Positions 46,494-54,622 of a stretch of 64,000 nucleotides of DNA are shown one piece after another. Source of the stretch: Aureibaculum sp. 2308TA14-22 (GTDB taxonomy: Bacteria; Bacteroidota; Bacteroidia; Flavobacteriales; Flavobacteriaceae); the NCBI RefSeq assembly GCF_040538665.1, contig NZ_JBEWXT010000001.1, positions 2,506,501 through 2,570,500 of the forward strand, given 5' to 3'. The notes below the pieces were generated by a model. It ran no database searches. It saw nothing but the letters and a program-made list of their open reading frames with translations, and was not told the DNA's origin. Both the position numbers and the translations under genes were made by a program. The first letter of the stretch is position 1. Each line of letters starts with the position of its first letter.

Positions 46494-47288
46494 TTGGATG
46501 CATTCAACTTTTTAGACTTTAGTTTTTTAGATATTTTAGATGTTGTTTTGGTGGCAATTCTACTCTATTATGTTTACAAACTAATTAGAGGCACTGTGGC
46601 CATCAATATATTTTTAGGTATTGCCATTGTGTATTTGATATGGAAACTGACCGTTGCTCTTCAGATGGAACTGTTAAGCGATATATTGGGTAAATTCCTA
46701 GGGGGCGGATTTATTGCGTTGATTATTGTTTTTCAACAGGAAATCAGAAAATTCTTATTAATGGTAGGCTCTACCAATTTTACTAGAAAAAAAGGGTTTC
46801 TAAAACGGTTTAAGCTACTCTCAAATATGCGTGGTACTGATGATTTTATTACAACTGATGTTGACAGCATTGTTAATGCTTGTGATGAAATGGGAAAAAC
46901 CAAAACCGGTGCATTAATTATAATTCAACGTAATAATAACTTGGATTTGGTAAAACAAACTGGCGATAAAATGTATGCCGAAGTTAACAAACCACTTTTG
47001 TCTAGTATTTTTTATAAAAATAGCCCGTTACATGATGGTGCGTTAATTATTGAGGATAACTTTATTACTGCAACACGGGTAATTTTACCTATAGAAAAAG
47101 ATATTTCCATCCCAGCCCGTTTTGGTTTACGACACAGAGCCGCATTGGGTATTACCATGCGTTCTGATGCATTAGCTTTAGCGGTTTCAGAAGAAACTGG
47201 GCAAATCTCTTATATAAAAGATGGAGAATTTATCTTGTTTAATGATATTAGTGGTCTAAAAGAATTGATAAAAGAGGATCTTGAATAA
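46494..47288 (+). CDS. cdaA: Diadenylate cyclase CdaA (c-di-AMP synthase)
   Basis: Makes cyclic di-AMP from two ATP. 264 residues with three N-terminal membrane helices and the DisA_N/DAC domain carrying DGA (181-183, in LHDGALII) and RHR (213-215, in GLRHRAAL), both required for activity. No in-frame ATG exists before the conserved N-terminus; TTG at 46494 is the best start, since TAA lies upstream at 46458. It shares its strand with exbD and folP; in Bacteroidota folP and cdaA are often neighbours. Confidence 0.93.
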   Translation: MDAFNFLDFSFLDILDVVLVAILLYYVYKLIRGTVAINIFLGIAIVYLIWKLTVALQMELLSDILGKFLGGGFIALIIVFQQEIRKFLLMVGSTNFTRKKGFLKRFKLLSNMRGTDDFITTDVDSIVNACDEMGKTKTGALIIIQRNNNLDLVKQTGDKMYAEVNKPLLSSIFYKNSPLHDGALIIEDNFITATRVILPIEKDISIPARFGLRHRAALGITMRSDALALAVSEETGQISYIKDGEFILFNDISGLKELIKEDLE

Positions 47289-47315
47289 GAGCAAAACAGA
47301 GATCGAAAAATACAA

Positions 47316-49082
47316 CTAACTCGCCTGGGCCGTTTCAAATTGAATTTCATACAATTTACTGTAATATCCTTTTTGCTTTAGCAGTTCTTTGTGCGTACCT
47401 TGTTCTACAATTTTGCCTTTTTCCATTACAATAATTTTGTCGGCTTTTTTAATTGTCGCCAATCGGTGTGCTATTATTATCGAAGTTCTATTTAGGGTTA
47501 TGGTATTTGTTGCTTTTTGTATCAGTCTTTCGGACTGTGCATCAATTGAAGAGGTAGCCTCGTCCAAAACCAAAATTGCTGGCTTACTTACATAAGCTCT
47601 TAAAAATGCTATGAGTTGTCGTTGACCCACAGATAACATTCCGCCTCTTTCCTTTACATTATAGTGATAGTTATTAGGTAAGGTCATAATAAAATCGTGA
47701 ATACCTATAACTTTTGCCGCTTCTGTAACTTCTTCCAAGTTAATATCCATATTATTTAAGGTAATGTTGTTTAGAATAGAATCCGAAAACAGAAAAACAT
47801 CTTGCAACACAACACTAATTTGATTTCGCAGCGATTCTAACTTGAATGTATTCAAATCAATTCCATCTATAGTAATAGTACCTGAATTAATTCTGTAAAA
47901 TCTGCTCAATAAATTAATGATAGTAGATTTTCCTGCTCCTGTTGCACCTACAACAGCGATGGTTTCTCCTTGGTTAACATCAAAAGAAATTCCTCGCAAC
48001 ACTGGCTCATCTTCTAAATATCTAAAATGAACATTATCAAATTTAATGTTTCCTTTTAGGTTCTCTACTTCTAATTTTCCGGTATCAATCTCTGTTGCAT
48101 TTTCATCCAAAACATCAAATACCCTTTCGGCAGCTACATTCCCCATTTGTAAGGTATTGAACTTATCGGCAATTTGGCGTAAAGGCCTAAAAAGTTTATT
48201 GGTCATATAAATAAAACTGGTAATAACTCCAAATGAAGTTGCCCCTTCAACAGCAGCAGCAAATCCACCGTACCAAACAATGGTAGCTACCGTAATTGAG
48301 GATAAAATCTCAACAACTGGAAAAAATATCGAGTAATACCAAATGGTTCTTATGTGGGCTTTTTTGTGTTTATCGTTTATGTTTAAAAACTTTTTATATT
48401 CAATTTTTTCACGAGTAAAAAGTTGTACAATCTTCATTCCAGAAATCCGTTCTTGTACAAAACTATTTAAGTTAGATACCTGATCTCGCACATCCTGAAA
48501 AGTACCCTTTATTTTTATTTGGAACAGTTTAGTGGCGTAAACCATAATTGGTAGAACCGCGACTACAATTAATCCCAATTGCCAGTTCATCACCATCATA
48601 ATGGTAATTATAACCAACATTTGCAATAAATCACTTATAATAGGAAACAAGCCTTGCCCAAAAATACTAGCTACAACCTCAATGTCTGAAACTACTCTTG
48701 TAACTAGCTTACCTACAGGGGTATTATTAAAGTATTGCATTTTAAACTTCAACACTTTGTCAAAGAGTTTTGTTCTAATATCTTTTATAATATGTTGTCC
48801 TAACCAGTTTGTGGAGTAGATAAACGAAAAATAGAAAATAACCTCAAAAATCAATACACCCAACATTATCAAACAGAAAACCAATAACTGTTTTACATCT
48901 TTGTTTAGAATATATTCATCAACTATAATTTTTAATAAAACCGGTCTAACGGCAGCCAATCCGGCCATTATTAAAACGGAAAACGTAGCAAAAGTAAATT
49001 GCCATTTATAATCTTTGGCGTATGTCATTAATCGCCAAAAGATTTTAAAATCAAAAGCATTACCTGTTACTTTTTTGCTCAT
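47316..49082 (-). CDS. ABC transporter, fused permease and ATPase (MsbA/multidrug type)
   Basis: 588-residue half-transporter: six membrane helices in residues 1-310, nucleotide-binding domain from about 340. Walker A GATGAGKST near residue 380, signature LSVGQRQ, Walker B ILVLDEATS, and the H-loop IIAHRLAT are intact. It would function as a homodimeric exporter of lipids or drugs. It is preceded by truA with a 4-nt overlap, and converges with cdaA over 27 nt. The substrate is not predictable from sequence. Confidence 0.92.
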   Translation of the reverse strand: MSKKVTGNAFDFKIFWRLMTYAKDYKWQFTFATFSVLIMAGLAAVRPVLLKIIVDEYILNKDVKQLLVFCLIMLGVLIFEVIFYFSFIYSTNWLGQHIIKDIRTKLFDKVLKFKMQYFNNTPVGKLVTRVVSDIEVVASIFGQGLFPIISDLLQMLVIITIMMVMNWQLGLIVVAVLPIMVYATKLFQIKIKGTFQDVRDQVSNLNSFVQERISGMKIVQLFTREKIEYKKFLNINDKHKKAHIRTIWYYSIFFPVVEILSSITVATIVWYGGFAAAVEGATSFGVITSFIYMTNKLFRPLRQIADKFNTLQMGNVAAERVFDVLDENATEIDTGKLEVENLKGNIKFDNVHFRYLEDEPVLRGISFDVNQGETIAVVGATGAGKSTIINLLSRFYRINSGTITIDGIDLNTFKLESLRNQISVVLQDVFLFSDSILNNITLNNMDINLEEVTEAAKVIGIHDFIMTLPNNYHYNVKERGGMLSVGQRQLIAFLRAYVSKPAILVLDEATSSIDAQSERLIQKATNTITLNRTSIIIAHRLATIKKADKIIVMEKGKIVEQGTHKELLKQKGYYSKLYEIQFETAQAS

Positions 49083-49831
49083 TTTTTATTTATTATAGAT
49101 TTTGGATAGTTAACCGTTGATAAAAACAAGCCTTGAGACGGAGCTGAAAATCCAGCTTCACATCTATCTTCGCTTTTAAGTATTTCAACAAAATCTTCTA
49201 TTGATTTTTTATTAGTACCTACTTCAACTAAAGTGCCTACAATTGCTCTTACCATATTCCTTAAAAAACGATCTGCTTTAATATAAAAAGTCAGTTCATT
49301 ATCTTTCTTGACCCATTCAGCCTTGGTAATTTTACAATTATAGGTCCTAACGTCTGTTTTAGATTTGGAAAAACATTTAAAATTAGTGTATTCTAATAAT
49401 ATAGCAGCGGCTTGGTTCATTTTATTTATATCCAATTTTTTTTGATACAGTTGCCAAGTGAAATCTGTTAAAAATGGATTTCTACCCAACCAAATTCTAT
49501 ATTCATAGCTTCTACTTACAGCATCAAATCTGGCATGAGTATTATCATCAACTAAAAAAACATTTTTCACCACTATATCCTCAGGTAAAAAAGCATTTGC
49601 TTTTTTTGTTATCTGATTTTCATCAAAAGCATTAGCAACATCAAAATGTGCAAATAGCTGCAACGCATGTACGCCAGCATCAGTTCTACCTGCTCCGATG
49701 GTATCAACTTTAACTCTTAATATGGTTGAAAGGGCTTTAGTTACCGTTTCTTGAACCGTGATAGCATTTGGCTGTGCTTGCCAACCATGATAGTTTTTAC
49801 CATTATATGAAAGTTCGATAAAATATCTCAA
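49079..49831 (-). CDS. truA: tRNA pseudouridine(38-40) synthase TruA
   Basis: Isomerises uridines 38-40 in the tRNA anticodon arm. 250 residues, family length. The catalytic Asp51 is in GRTDAGVHA; other landmarks are YNGKNYHGWQAQ, RFDAVSRSYEYRI and RFLRNMVRAIVGTLVEVG. A -7 box (TATCTTTG) lies 25-32 nt upstream on the minus strand. Overlaps the ABC transporter gene by 4 nt, so both are transcribed together. Confidence 0.95.
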   Translation of the reverse strand: MRYFIELSYNGKNYHGWQAQPNAITVQETVTKALSTILRVKVDTIGAGRTDAGVHALQLFAHFDVANAFDENQITKKANAFLPEDIVVKNVFLVDDNTHARFDAVSRSYEYRIWLGRNPFLTDFTWQLYQKKLDINKMNQAAAILLEYTNFKCFSKSKTDVRTYNCKITKAEWVKKDNELTFYIKADRFLRNMVRAIVGTLVEVGTNKKSIEDFVEILKSEDRCEAGFSAPSQGLFLSTVNYPKSIINKK

Positions 49832-49838
49832 GAAATCT

Positions 49839-49846
49839 TATTTTTG
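49839..49846 (+). promoter_or_regulatory. -7 promoter box of the YfcE-type gene
   Basis: TATTTTTG is an exact TAnnTTTG match 53 nt before the ATG. It faces the minus-strand box of truA (49856-49863) across 9 nt, so the two promoters share the same few bases. Confidence 0.5.
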
Positions 49847-49855
49847 CTAAAAAAG

Positions 49856-49863
49856 CAAAGATA
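49856..49863 (-). promoter_or_regulatory. -7 promoter box of truA
   Basis: Reads TATCTTTG on the minus strand, 24 nt before the truA start codon. The region between the two boxes contains the short dyad TTTGCT / AGCAAA. Confidence 0.5.
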
Positions 49864-49899
49864 GGTATTCCAAACTTACCTCATTCAGAATCATCTAAA

Positions 49900-50394
49900 A
49901 TGAAAAAAATACTTTTACTTTCTGATACGCATAGTTATATAGATAATCAAATTTTAAAGTTTGTAAAACAAGCAGATGAAATTTGGCATGCAGGAGATAT
50001 TGGTGATGTAAAAGTGAGTGATACCCTAAAAAACATAAAACCGCTTAGAGCCGTTTATGGCAATATAGATAATGCAGAAATCAGGAAAGAGTTCCCTTTG
50101 AATAATCGGTTTACCATTGAAAATGTTGATGTTTGGATTACACACATAGGTGGTTACCCTAATCGATACAACGCCAGAATTAAAGAAGAAATCAAAGATA
50201 ATCCGCCAAGGATTTTTATATCTGGACATTCTCATATTTTAAAGGTAATGAACGATAAAAAGCTGAACCTTTTACATTTTAACCCTGGAGCAGCTGGCAA
50301 GCAAGGGTTTCATAAAATCAGAACTATGTTACGTTTTGAAATAGACGGATCAAAAATTGAAAATCTGGAAGTTATAGAGTTGGGCAAAAGATGA
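49900..50394 (+). CDS. YfcE/MJ0936-type metallophosphoesterase
   Basis: 164-residue phosphodiesterase of the calcineurin-like fold. The metal-ligand series is complete: LSDTHSY, HAGDIGD, YGNIDN, THIGGYP and ISGHSHILK. Enzymes of this family hydrolyse cyclic or model phosphodiesters; the natural substrate of this one is unknown. Its stop codon is 6 nt from the end of the convergent histidine-kinase gene. Confidence 0.9.
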   Translation: MKKILLLSDTHSYIDNQILKFVKQADEIWHAGDIGDVKVSDTLKNIKPLRAVYGNIDNAEIRKEFPLNNRFTIENVDVWITHIGGYPNRYNARIKEEIKDNPPRIFISGHSHILKVMNDKKLNLLHFNPGAAGKQGFHKIRTMLRFEIDGSKIENLEVIELGKR

Positions 50395-50399
50395 TGAAA

Positions 50400-52187
50400 T
50401 TAATTTTGTTCGTTACCACTTACTTTAGGCTGAATAGGTACCAAGATAAAAATACTAGTGCCTTTGCCTCCTGAAGAAACTATGTTAAAAATACCGTTCA
50501 TCACTTTAACTCTGGCATTTATATGACTTAAACCTAATCCGTTTTTGTTTTTTATAGTCTTCACATCAAACCCTACACCATCATCACTTAACCTAATACT
50601 GAGCATATTGTCTTCTCTATGCACTAACATAATTGTAGCATTTGAAGCCTTGCTATGTTTTAAAATATTATTGATTAATTCTTCAATAATATTATAAATT
50701 TTAATCTCAAAATCTTGATCGTATCTTTTTACACTTTTATCATCACTTCGTAAAGTAATTTCAGAATTGGAATATTTTTGGCAAATATCGTGCACGGCAA
50801 AAGCTAAACCGAATTTTAACAATACAGAGGAAATCAACTCGTGCGATAAATCCCTAATTTTAACCGATGCCTCATTTACAATACCTTGTGCTTTAGCTAT
50901 TTCTTGAGGGGCATCAGCTTTTAACTGCGACTTTGTAGCTTGTAAATGCAAATTGGCCGATGATAATAAAGCACTAACACTATTGTGCAGAATTTCGGCA
51001 ATCGTTTTTCTTTCTTTTTCTTTTGCGTCTATTGTTGCATTTATTATTCTGGTCTGTGTTTCGTTTTCTAATTGTTCAATTTTACTTTTCTGCTTTAATC
51101 TGTAATTTCTATAAAAAATATAGCCCAAAATTATAAAAGCCAGCAGAGCTAATGCAGAACCATAAAATAGAAATTGTGCCCTTAAACGCAGAGATTTTTC
51201 TTCTTCTATTTTTTGAGCTTGTATAGCCGCATTATATTTAGCTTCAATTTCAGAAATGTTCTCTGCCACATTTGCCTCATTTATACTGCTAGTTAAATCA
51301 GTGGCCTCTTCAAGATAACTGTATGCTTTTTTGAAATCTCCCAACTGTTCATTGGTATAAGCTAAATTATAAAGTGCATACTCACGGACTCTTATTGCAC
51401 GTTTCGACTTCAGTTCATTTACCGCTTCATATGCCCTATAATAATTTTCTTTGGCTTTTTCAAACTCTTGTTTTTCGTAATAGATTCCGCCCAGATTCAT
51501 AACCGCTGTAGCCAAGCCCACGGTATCTTTGTGCTTTTCTTTAATTTCAAATGATTTTTTATAATAATTTTCGGCCAATTGCAAATCAGATGTGCTTGCC
51601 ATGATACCAAGGTTATTATAACTAAACGAAATAAAATTTTCAGTTTTAGATGTTACTGGATAGTCCAACATTTTAGTGAAATTATAAATGGCACTATCGT
51701 TTACTTCTTTTTTGTAGTAGTTTTTTCCTAAAGACAAATAAGCATCCAATATGTCTAGAGTATCTTTTAATTCTAAGGAGTTTACCAGAACCTCTTTATA
51801 GTAATTTATTGATTTATCATAATTTTTAGCTTCGTTAAATATCTGTCCCAAATACTTTCCGTATCTTATAAACAGTGGTTTTAGCGAAGGATTATTTACC
51901 AGTTCCGAATATCCTTTTAGGAGTAAATTTATAGCCTCTTCATGCTGATTAGTCTCATAAAGAAACTTAGCCTTTAATAAATTTAAGCTAAGCCTATTTT
52001 TGTCAAATTTAAGATAATTAGAATCGGTTTCTAATTTTTCAATATTGCTTAATACCAGCTCGTACTCTTTATTTTCTATACTGGTTTCAATTATTTTTTC
52101 AAGGGAATCTGTTTGGGAATACAACCAAAAACTACTTAACATACAAAAAACGAAAAGCACTATTTTGGATTGAAAGTGTAGCATCAT
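50400..52187 (-). CDS. TPR-containing sensor histidine kinase (HisKA_3, NarX-like)
   Basis: 595 residues: signal peptide (cut near WLYSQ), a run of TPR-like helical repeats (about 60-300), one membrane helix (about 339-359), coiled coil, HisKA_3 phosphoacceptor with His401 in AEILHNSVSALL, and a HATPase domain with NNILKHSKA, DDGVGFD and NGLGLSHINARV. The N-terminal ATG codons at 52187 and 52184 are equivalent choices. Phosphorylates the LuxR-type response regulator encoded immediately upstream. The signal sensed by the TPR domain is unknown. Confidence 0.92.
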   Translation of the reverse strand: MMLHFQSKIVLFVFCMLSSFWLYSQTDSLEKIIETSIENKEYELVLSNIEKLETDSNYLKFDKNRLSLNLLKAKFLYETNQHEEAINLLLKGYSELVNNPSLKPLFIRYGKYLGQIFNEAKNYDKSINYYKEVLVNSLELKDTLDILDAYLSLGKNYYKKEVNDSAIYNFTKMLDYPVTSKTENFISFSYNNLGIMASTSDLQLAENYYKKSFEIKEKHKDTVGLATAVMNLGGIYYEKQEFEKAKENYYRAYEAVNELKSKRAIRVREYALYNLAYTNEQLGDFKKAYSYLEEATDLTSSINEANVAENISEIEAKYNAAIQAQKIEEEKSLRLRAQFLFYGSALALLAFIILGYIFYRNYRLKQKSKIEQLENETQTRIINATIDAKEKERKTIAEILHNSVSALLSSANLHLQATKSQLKADAPQEIAKAQGIVNEASVKIRDLSHELISSVLLKFGLAFAVHDICQKYSNSEITLRSDDKSVKRYDQDFEIKIYNIIEELINNILKHSKASNATIMLVHREDNMLSIRLSDDGVGFDVKTIKNKNGLGLSHINARVKVMNGIFNIVSSGGKGTSIFILVPIQPKVSGNEQN

Positions 52188-52221
52188 TATTAAGCTTAGG
52201 CAGCTTTAAGTAGCCGTAAAG

Positions 52222-52908
52222 TTATACTATTTCGTTTTTCATAGCGAAAATGGCCAAGCCTACTGTATTTTTTACATTAACTTTTTTTATTAAGTTTTTA
52301 CGATGTGTTTCCACAGTACTTTCACTGATACCTAAAGTATCCCCAATCTCTCTGGTAGTATATTGTTGGGCAATAAGTTTTAAAATTTGATATTCTCTTC
52401 TTGTTAACGAATTAATTAATACACCTTCTGGATTATCTGTATTGTGCATAGGTTTGCCCATTAGTGTTTTCATCATTTTTTCTTTAACCTCATCACTAAA
52501 ATATTGTTCGCCTTTGTGCACCTCTCTAATGGCTCTGACAATATGTTCACCAGCAGATTTTTTTGGAACAAACCCCATAGCTCCCATTCCTAAAACTTCT
52601 TTTATTAGTTTTATATCATCATAACTCGATAGTATAATTATTTTAGGAACATCTTCCATACTTTGAAATTTCTTAAGCACTTCCAACCCATCCAAAATAG
52701 GCATATTAATATCTAGCACCAATATATCTGCAGAGTTTTCTTCAAACCATTCAGTGACCTGTTCGCCATTTAAAGAGTAGCCAACAACATCGATATCCCG
52801 TTCCAAACCAAGCACAGCCATAACGCCATCAATCAATATTTGATGATCGTCGGCTATATGAACGGTAATCTTGTCGTTTAAAAACTCTTTTAAATCTTCG
52901 TTAACCAT
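52222..52908 (-). CDS. LuxR/NarL-family response regulator
   Basis: 228 residues: receiver domain with acidic IADDHQ, phospho-acceptor Asp66 (LVLDINMP), SSYDD and a K near FVPKKSAG; C-terminal LuxR helix-turn-helix (LTRREYQILKLIAQQYTTRE, region 168-187, and SESTVETHRKNLIKKVNVKN, region 195-214). Cognate partner of the TPR histidine kinase encoded 34 nt downstream. No target genes are identified. Confidence 0.94.
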   Translation of the reverse strand: MVNEDLKEFLNDKITVHIADDHQILIDGVMAVLGLERDIDVVGYSLNGEQVTEWFEENSADILVLDINMPILDGLEVLKKFQSMEDVPKIIILSSYDDIKLIKEVLGMGAMGFVPKKSAGEHIVRAIREVHKGEQYFSDEVKEKMMKTLMGKPMHNTDNPEGVLINSLTRREYQILKLIAQQYTTREIGDTLGISESTVETHRKNLIKKVNVKNTVGLAIFAMKNEIV

Positions 52909-52994
52909 ACTTAAAATAGGAGGTTTACCATTATAGTATTAAACTGAATAACTCACTTTATATTGTGTGCTTTATATTATATAATGCTAAAAAA

Positions 52995-53020
52995 AAATCC
53001 GAAGCAGAAGCTTCGGATTT
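52995..53020 (-). terminator. Terminator of the small secreted-protein gene
   Basis: Arms AAATCCGAAGC and GCTTCGGATTT pair perfectly over 11 bp around AGAA. On the minus strand a T run follows, 21 nt after the stop codon at 53042. Confidence 0.85.
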
Positions 53021-53041
53021 AAATTACTAAAAATTAATAAA

Positions 53042-53428
53042 TTACTCCATTAAATATTTTGGTTTTTTCTTCCTAGTTTTTTTAGAAGGAGCCTCATCTT
53101 CATTTGAAGCTATATCAAAATTACTTTCAAAAAAACTATTAAAGTCAACACTTGATGTGTTAAAAGTAATGGTATGTGTAACCATCTTGTTGGAAAAACC
53201 ATTTTCAATCAAATTGATGTGTGTTTCATTTTGATTAATGGTAGAGCTAACAACAGTATTGGCACTAACCGCAAAGGTAACTTTATACTTACCGTCTATT
53301 GCTTCAATTACAGGGTAAGATTGCAATAACGTACCATCAATGTCTTTTAAAATAATTGTTTTTTTTGTGCTGTCGGTAAAAGACGCTAATACCAAAACAG
53401 CACTCAGTGCGAGTACTAATTTTCTCAT
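53042..53428 (-). CDS. Small secreted hypothetical protein
   Basis: 128 residues with a signal peptide (RKLVLALSAVLVLASFT). The mature part is beta-rich (IILKDIDGTLLQSYP, YKVTFAVSANTVVSSTIN) and ends in a basic tail (KKTRKKKPKYLME). I recognise no family; similar short proteins occur in relatives as far as I recall. Own terminator, no neighbour on the same strand within 100 nt. Confidence 0.7.
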   Translation of the reverse strand: MRKLVLALSAVLVLASFTDSTKKTIILKDIDGTLLQSYPVIEAIDGKYKVTFAVSANTVVSSTINQNETHINLIENGFSNKMVTHTITFNTSSVDFNSFFESNFDIASNEDEAPSKKTRKKKPKYLME

Positions 53429-53743
53429 GTTAGGGGATTTTAGAGTTATTATTTAAATTTTTAATGCCAAACAAATTGGCCCCAGCTAAACAAAATATTT
53501 ACACCTAATAGTGTTAATGGGTATTTTTAAAACTACCCAGAAACCACTAGTTTTTTCATTTAAAGTGTAAAATATGTCGTTTTACTAGTGTAATATAGCA
53601 AAAAAATGTTAATAAATAAGCTAATTATTGTTAATAATTTTTTAATTTTTATTTTAAAAAATTGATTTTCAATGAATTAAATTCATTTTAAAAAAAGTTA
53701 TTGAATAAAGCCCAAAAATCAAATAATTAGTATATTAGCATCA
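53429..53743. other. Intergenic region without a gene
   Basis: Very AT-rich spacer between the divergent start of the small secreted-protein gene and the candidate transcript. It holds an inverted repeat CACTAGT (53545-53551) / ACTAGTG (53584-53590) and a loose GGGTA/TACCC pair before it. No open frame of note and no clear TAnnTTTG box; TATATTAG (53731-53738, one mismatch) could be the promoter of the RNA at 53744. Confidence 0.4.
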
Positions 53744-53909
53744 GAGAAAAGAAAACTCCTATTATAAAATGGTGAGTGGTTTAACCTCTCTCCTTTCTCC
53801 CCTTTCTTTTCTCCCCTTATTACAAGGAGTATTTATTATATATAAGTGTTTAGCGACGACGAAATACTCCAATTAATACAGCCATACTTTAAGTGTGGCT
53901 GTTTTTTTA
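53744..53909 (+). ncRNA. Candidate structured non-coding RNA (or small-ORF mRNA)
   Basis: All annotated genes around are minus-strand, yet a plus-strand terminator ends at 53909. Upstream, GAGAAAAGAAA (53744-53754) pairs perfectly with TTTCTTTTCTC (53803-53813), and GGAGTATTT (53826-53834) with AAATACTCC (53862-53870). A 34-nt pure pyrimidine tract (53785-53818) and a weak promoter box at 53731 fit a short transcript of about 165 nt. A 35-codon frame (53769-53876, hydrophobic product) lies inside, so a small protein is the alternative. I could not match it to a known RNA family such as 6S or tmRNA. Confidence 0.5.
53879..53909 (+). terminator. Plus-strand terminator with no plus-strand gene upstream
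   Basis: ACAGCCATAC pairs with GTGTGGCTGT (one wobble) around TTTAA and is followed by seven T. Only the plus strand has the T tract. It is the clearest evidence for the unannotated transcript at 53744. Confidence 0.8.
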
Positions 53910-53916
53910 TACAAAA

Positions 53917-53944
53917 AAAAGCTTACCGTTTCCGATAAGCTTTT
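53917..53944 (-). terminator. Terminator of the DUF4293 gene
   Basis: Minus-strand arms AAAAGCTTATCG and CGGTAAGCTTTT pair around a GAAA tetraloop, with a T run following. It lies 27 nt beyond the DUF4293 stop codon. Confidence 0.85.
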
Positions 53945-53970
53945 CGCACAATATAACTAAGATGTTAGGT

Positions 53971-54405
53971 TTATCGCAATCTATCTACAGATTTTACAAG
54001 GTCTTCATCCTTTTTAATAGCTCTGTTCGCAATGGCTAGCAAAACAACAACTACAATCGGTAAAAATGCCCCAATACCCTTCTCAGAAACTTGACTTTCT
54101 CCAGATAAAGTTAGTAGATGATAAATCAATACGCCTAATAAAATAAAGTTTACTAGAATGTTTAAACGATTTATAACAAACTGATTTTTTCTTTTTTTAA
54201 ACATAAAAACACTTACAATACTCATTATACCAGACGCTATAAATAGAATGGGTATAATTTTTAAAGTGAATTCATTATTAGCTATCAAATCTAAAGCATA
54301 ATAAGAACTACCTGCTTTATTTATCCATAAATCAAACACATGTATTAACCCAATAGAGCAAACAGCAGCTAAAAGTAAATACAATGTTTGAATACGTTGA
54401 ATCAT
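53971..54405 (-). CDS. DUF4293 membrane protein
   Basis: 144 residues with four predicted transmembrane helices, beginning MIQRIQTLYLLLAAVCSIG, the DUF4293 signature. It is typically found beside rho in Bacteroidota, as here (divergent, 217 nt apart). Function unknown. A perfect -7 box (TATTTTTG on the minus strand, 54429-54436) precedes it. Confidence 0.9.
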   Translation of the reverse strand: MIQRIQTLYLLLAAVCSIGLIHVFDLWINKAGSSYYALDLIANNEFTLKIIPILFIASGIMSIVSVFMFKKRKNQFVINRLNILVNFILLGVLIYHLLTLSGESQVSEKGIGAFLPIVVVVLLAIANRAIKKDEDLVKSVDRLR

Positions 54406-54428
54406 GTTTTTTGTTTAAGATAACTTTG

Positions 54429-54436
54429 CAAAAATA
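54429..54436 (-). promoter_or_regulatory. -7 promoter box of DUF4293
   Basis: Reads TATTTTTG on the minus strand, exact TAnnTTTG, 23 nt upstream of the start codon in the divergent spacer to rho. Confidence 0.5.
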
Positions 54437-54505
54437 AGTTAAAGTTTTTAAGAAATAAACCTATATATAAAATTTAATTTGTATAATTGCATCACAAATA
54501 CCGCG

Positions 54506-54533
54506 TATTGTAAATTTTCTTCTTTTTACAATA
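54506..54533 (+). promoter_or_regulatory. Hairpin in the rho leader
   Basis: TATTGTAAA (54506-54514) and TTTACAATA (54525-54533) are perfect complements separated by ten pyrimidine-rich bases, about 90 nt before the rho ATG. It may be part of autoregulatory leader structure or an operator; no classical promoter box is obvious nearby. Confidence 0.35.
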
Positions 54534-54622
54534 TTCACTAATTAAATTATATCATACAATTTATTTAACAACTCTCAGTTATAGGATACTCTCCTTATAT
54601 TAATTAAATCACATTATTTTCA

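Noticed and set aside
53744-53909. 6S RNA or tmRNA as the identity of the candidate RNA
   Set aside because: The 5' and 3' ends do not pair to give the closed 6S bubble, and there is no tRNA-like domain or tag frame, so no known family is claimed.
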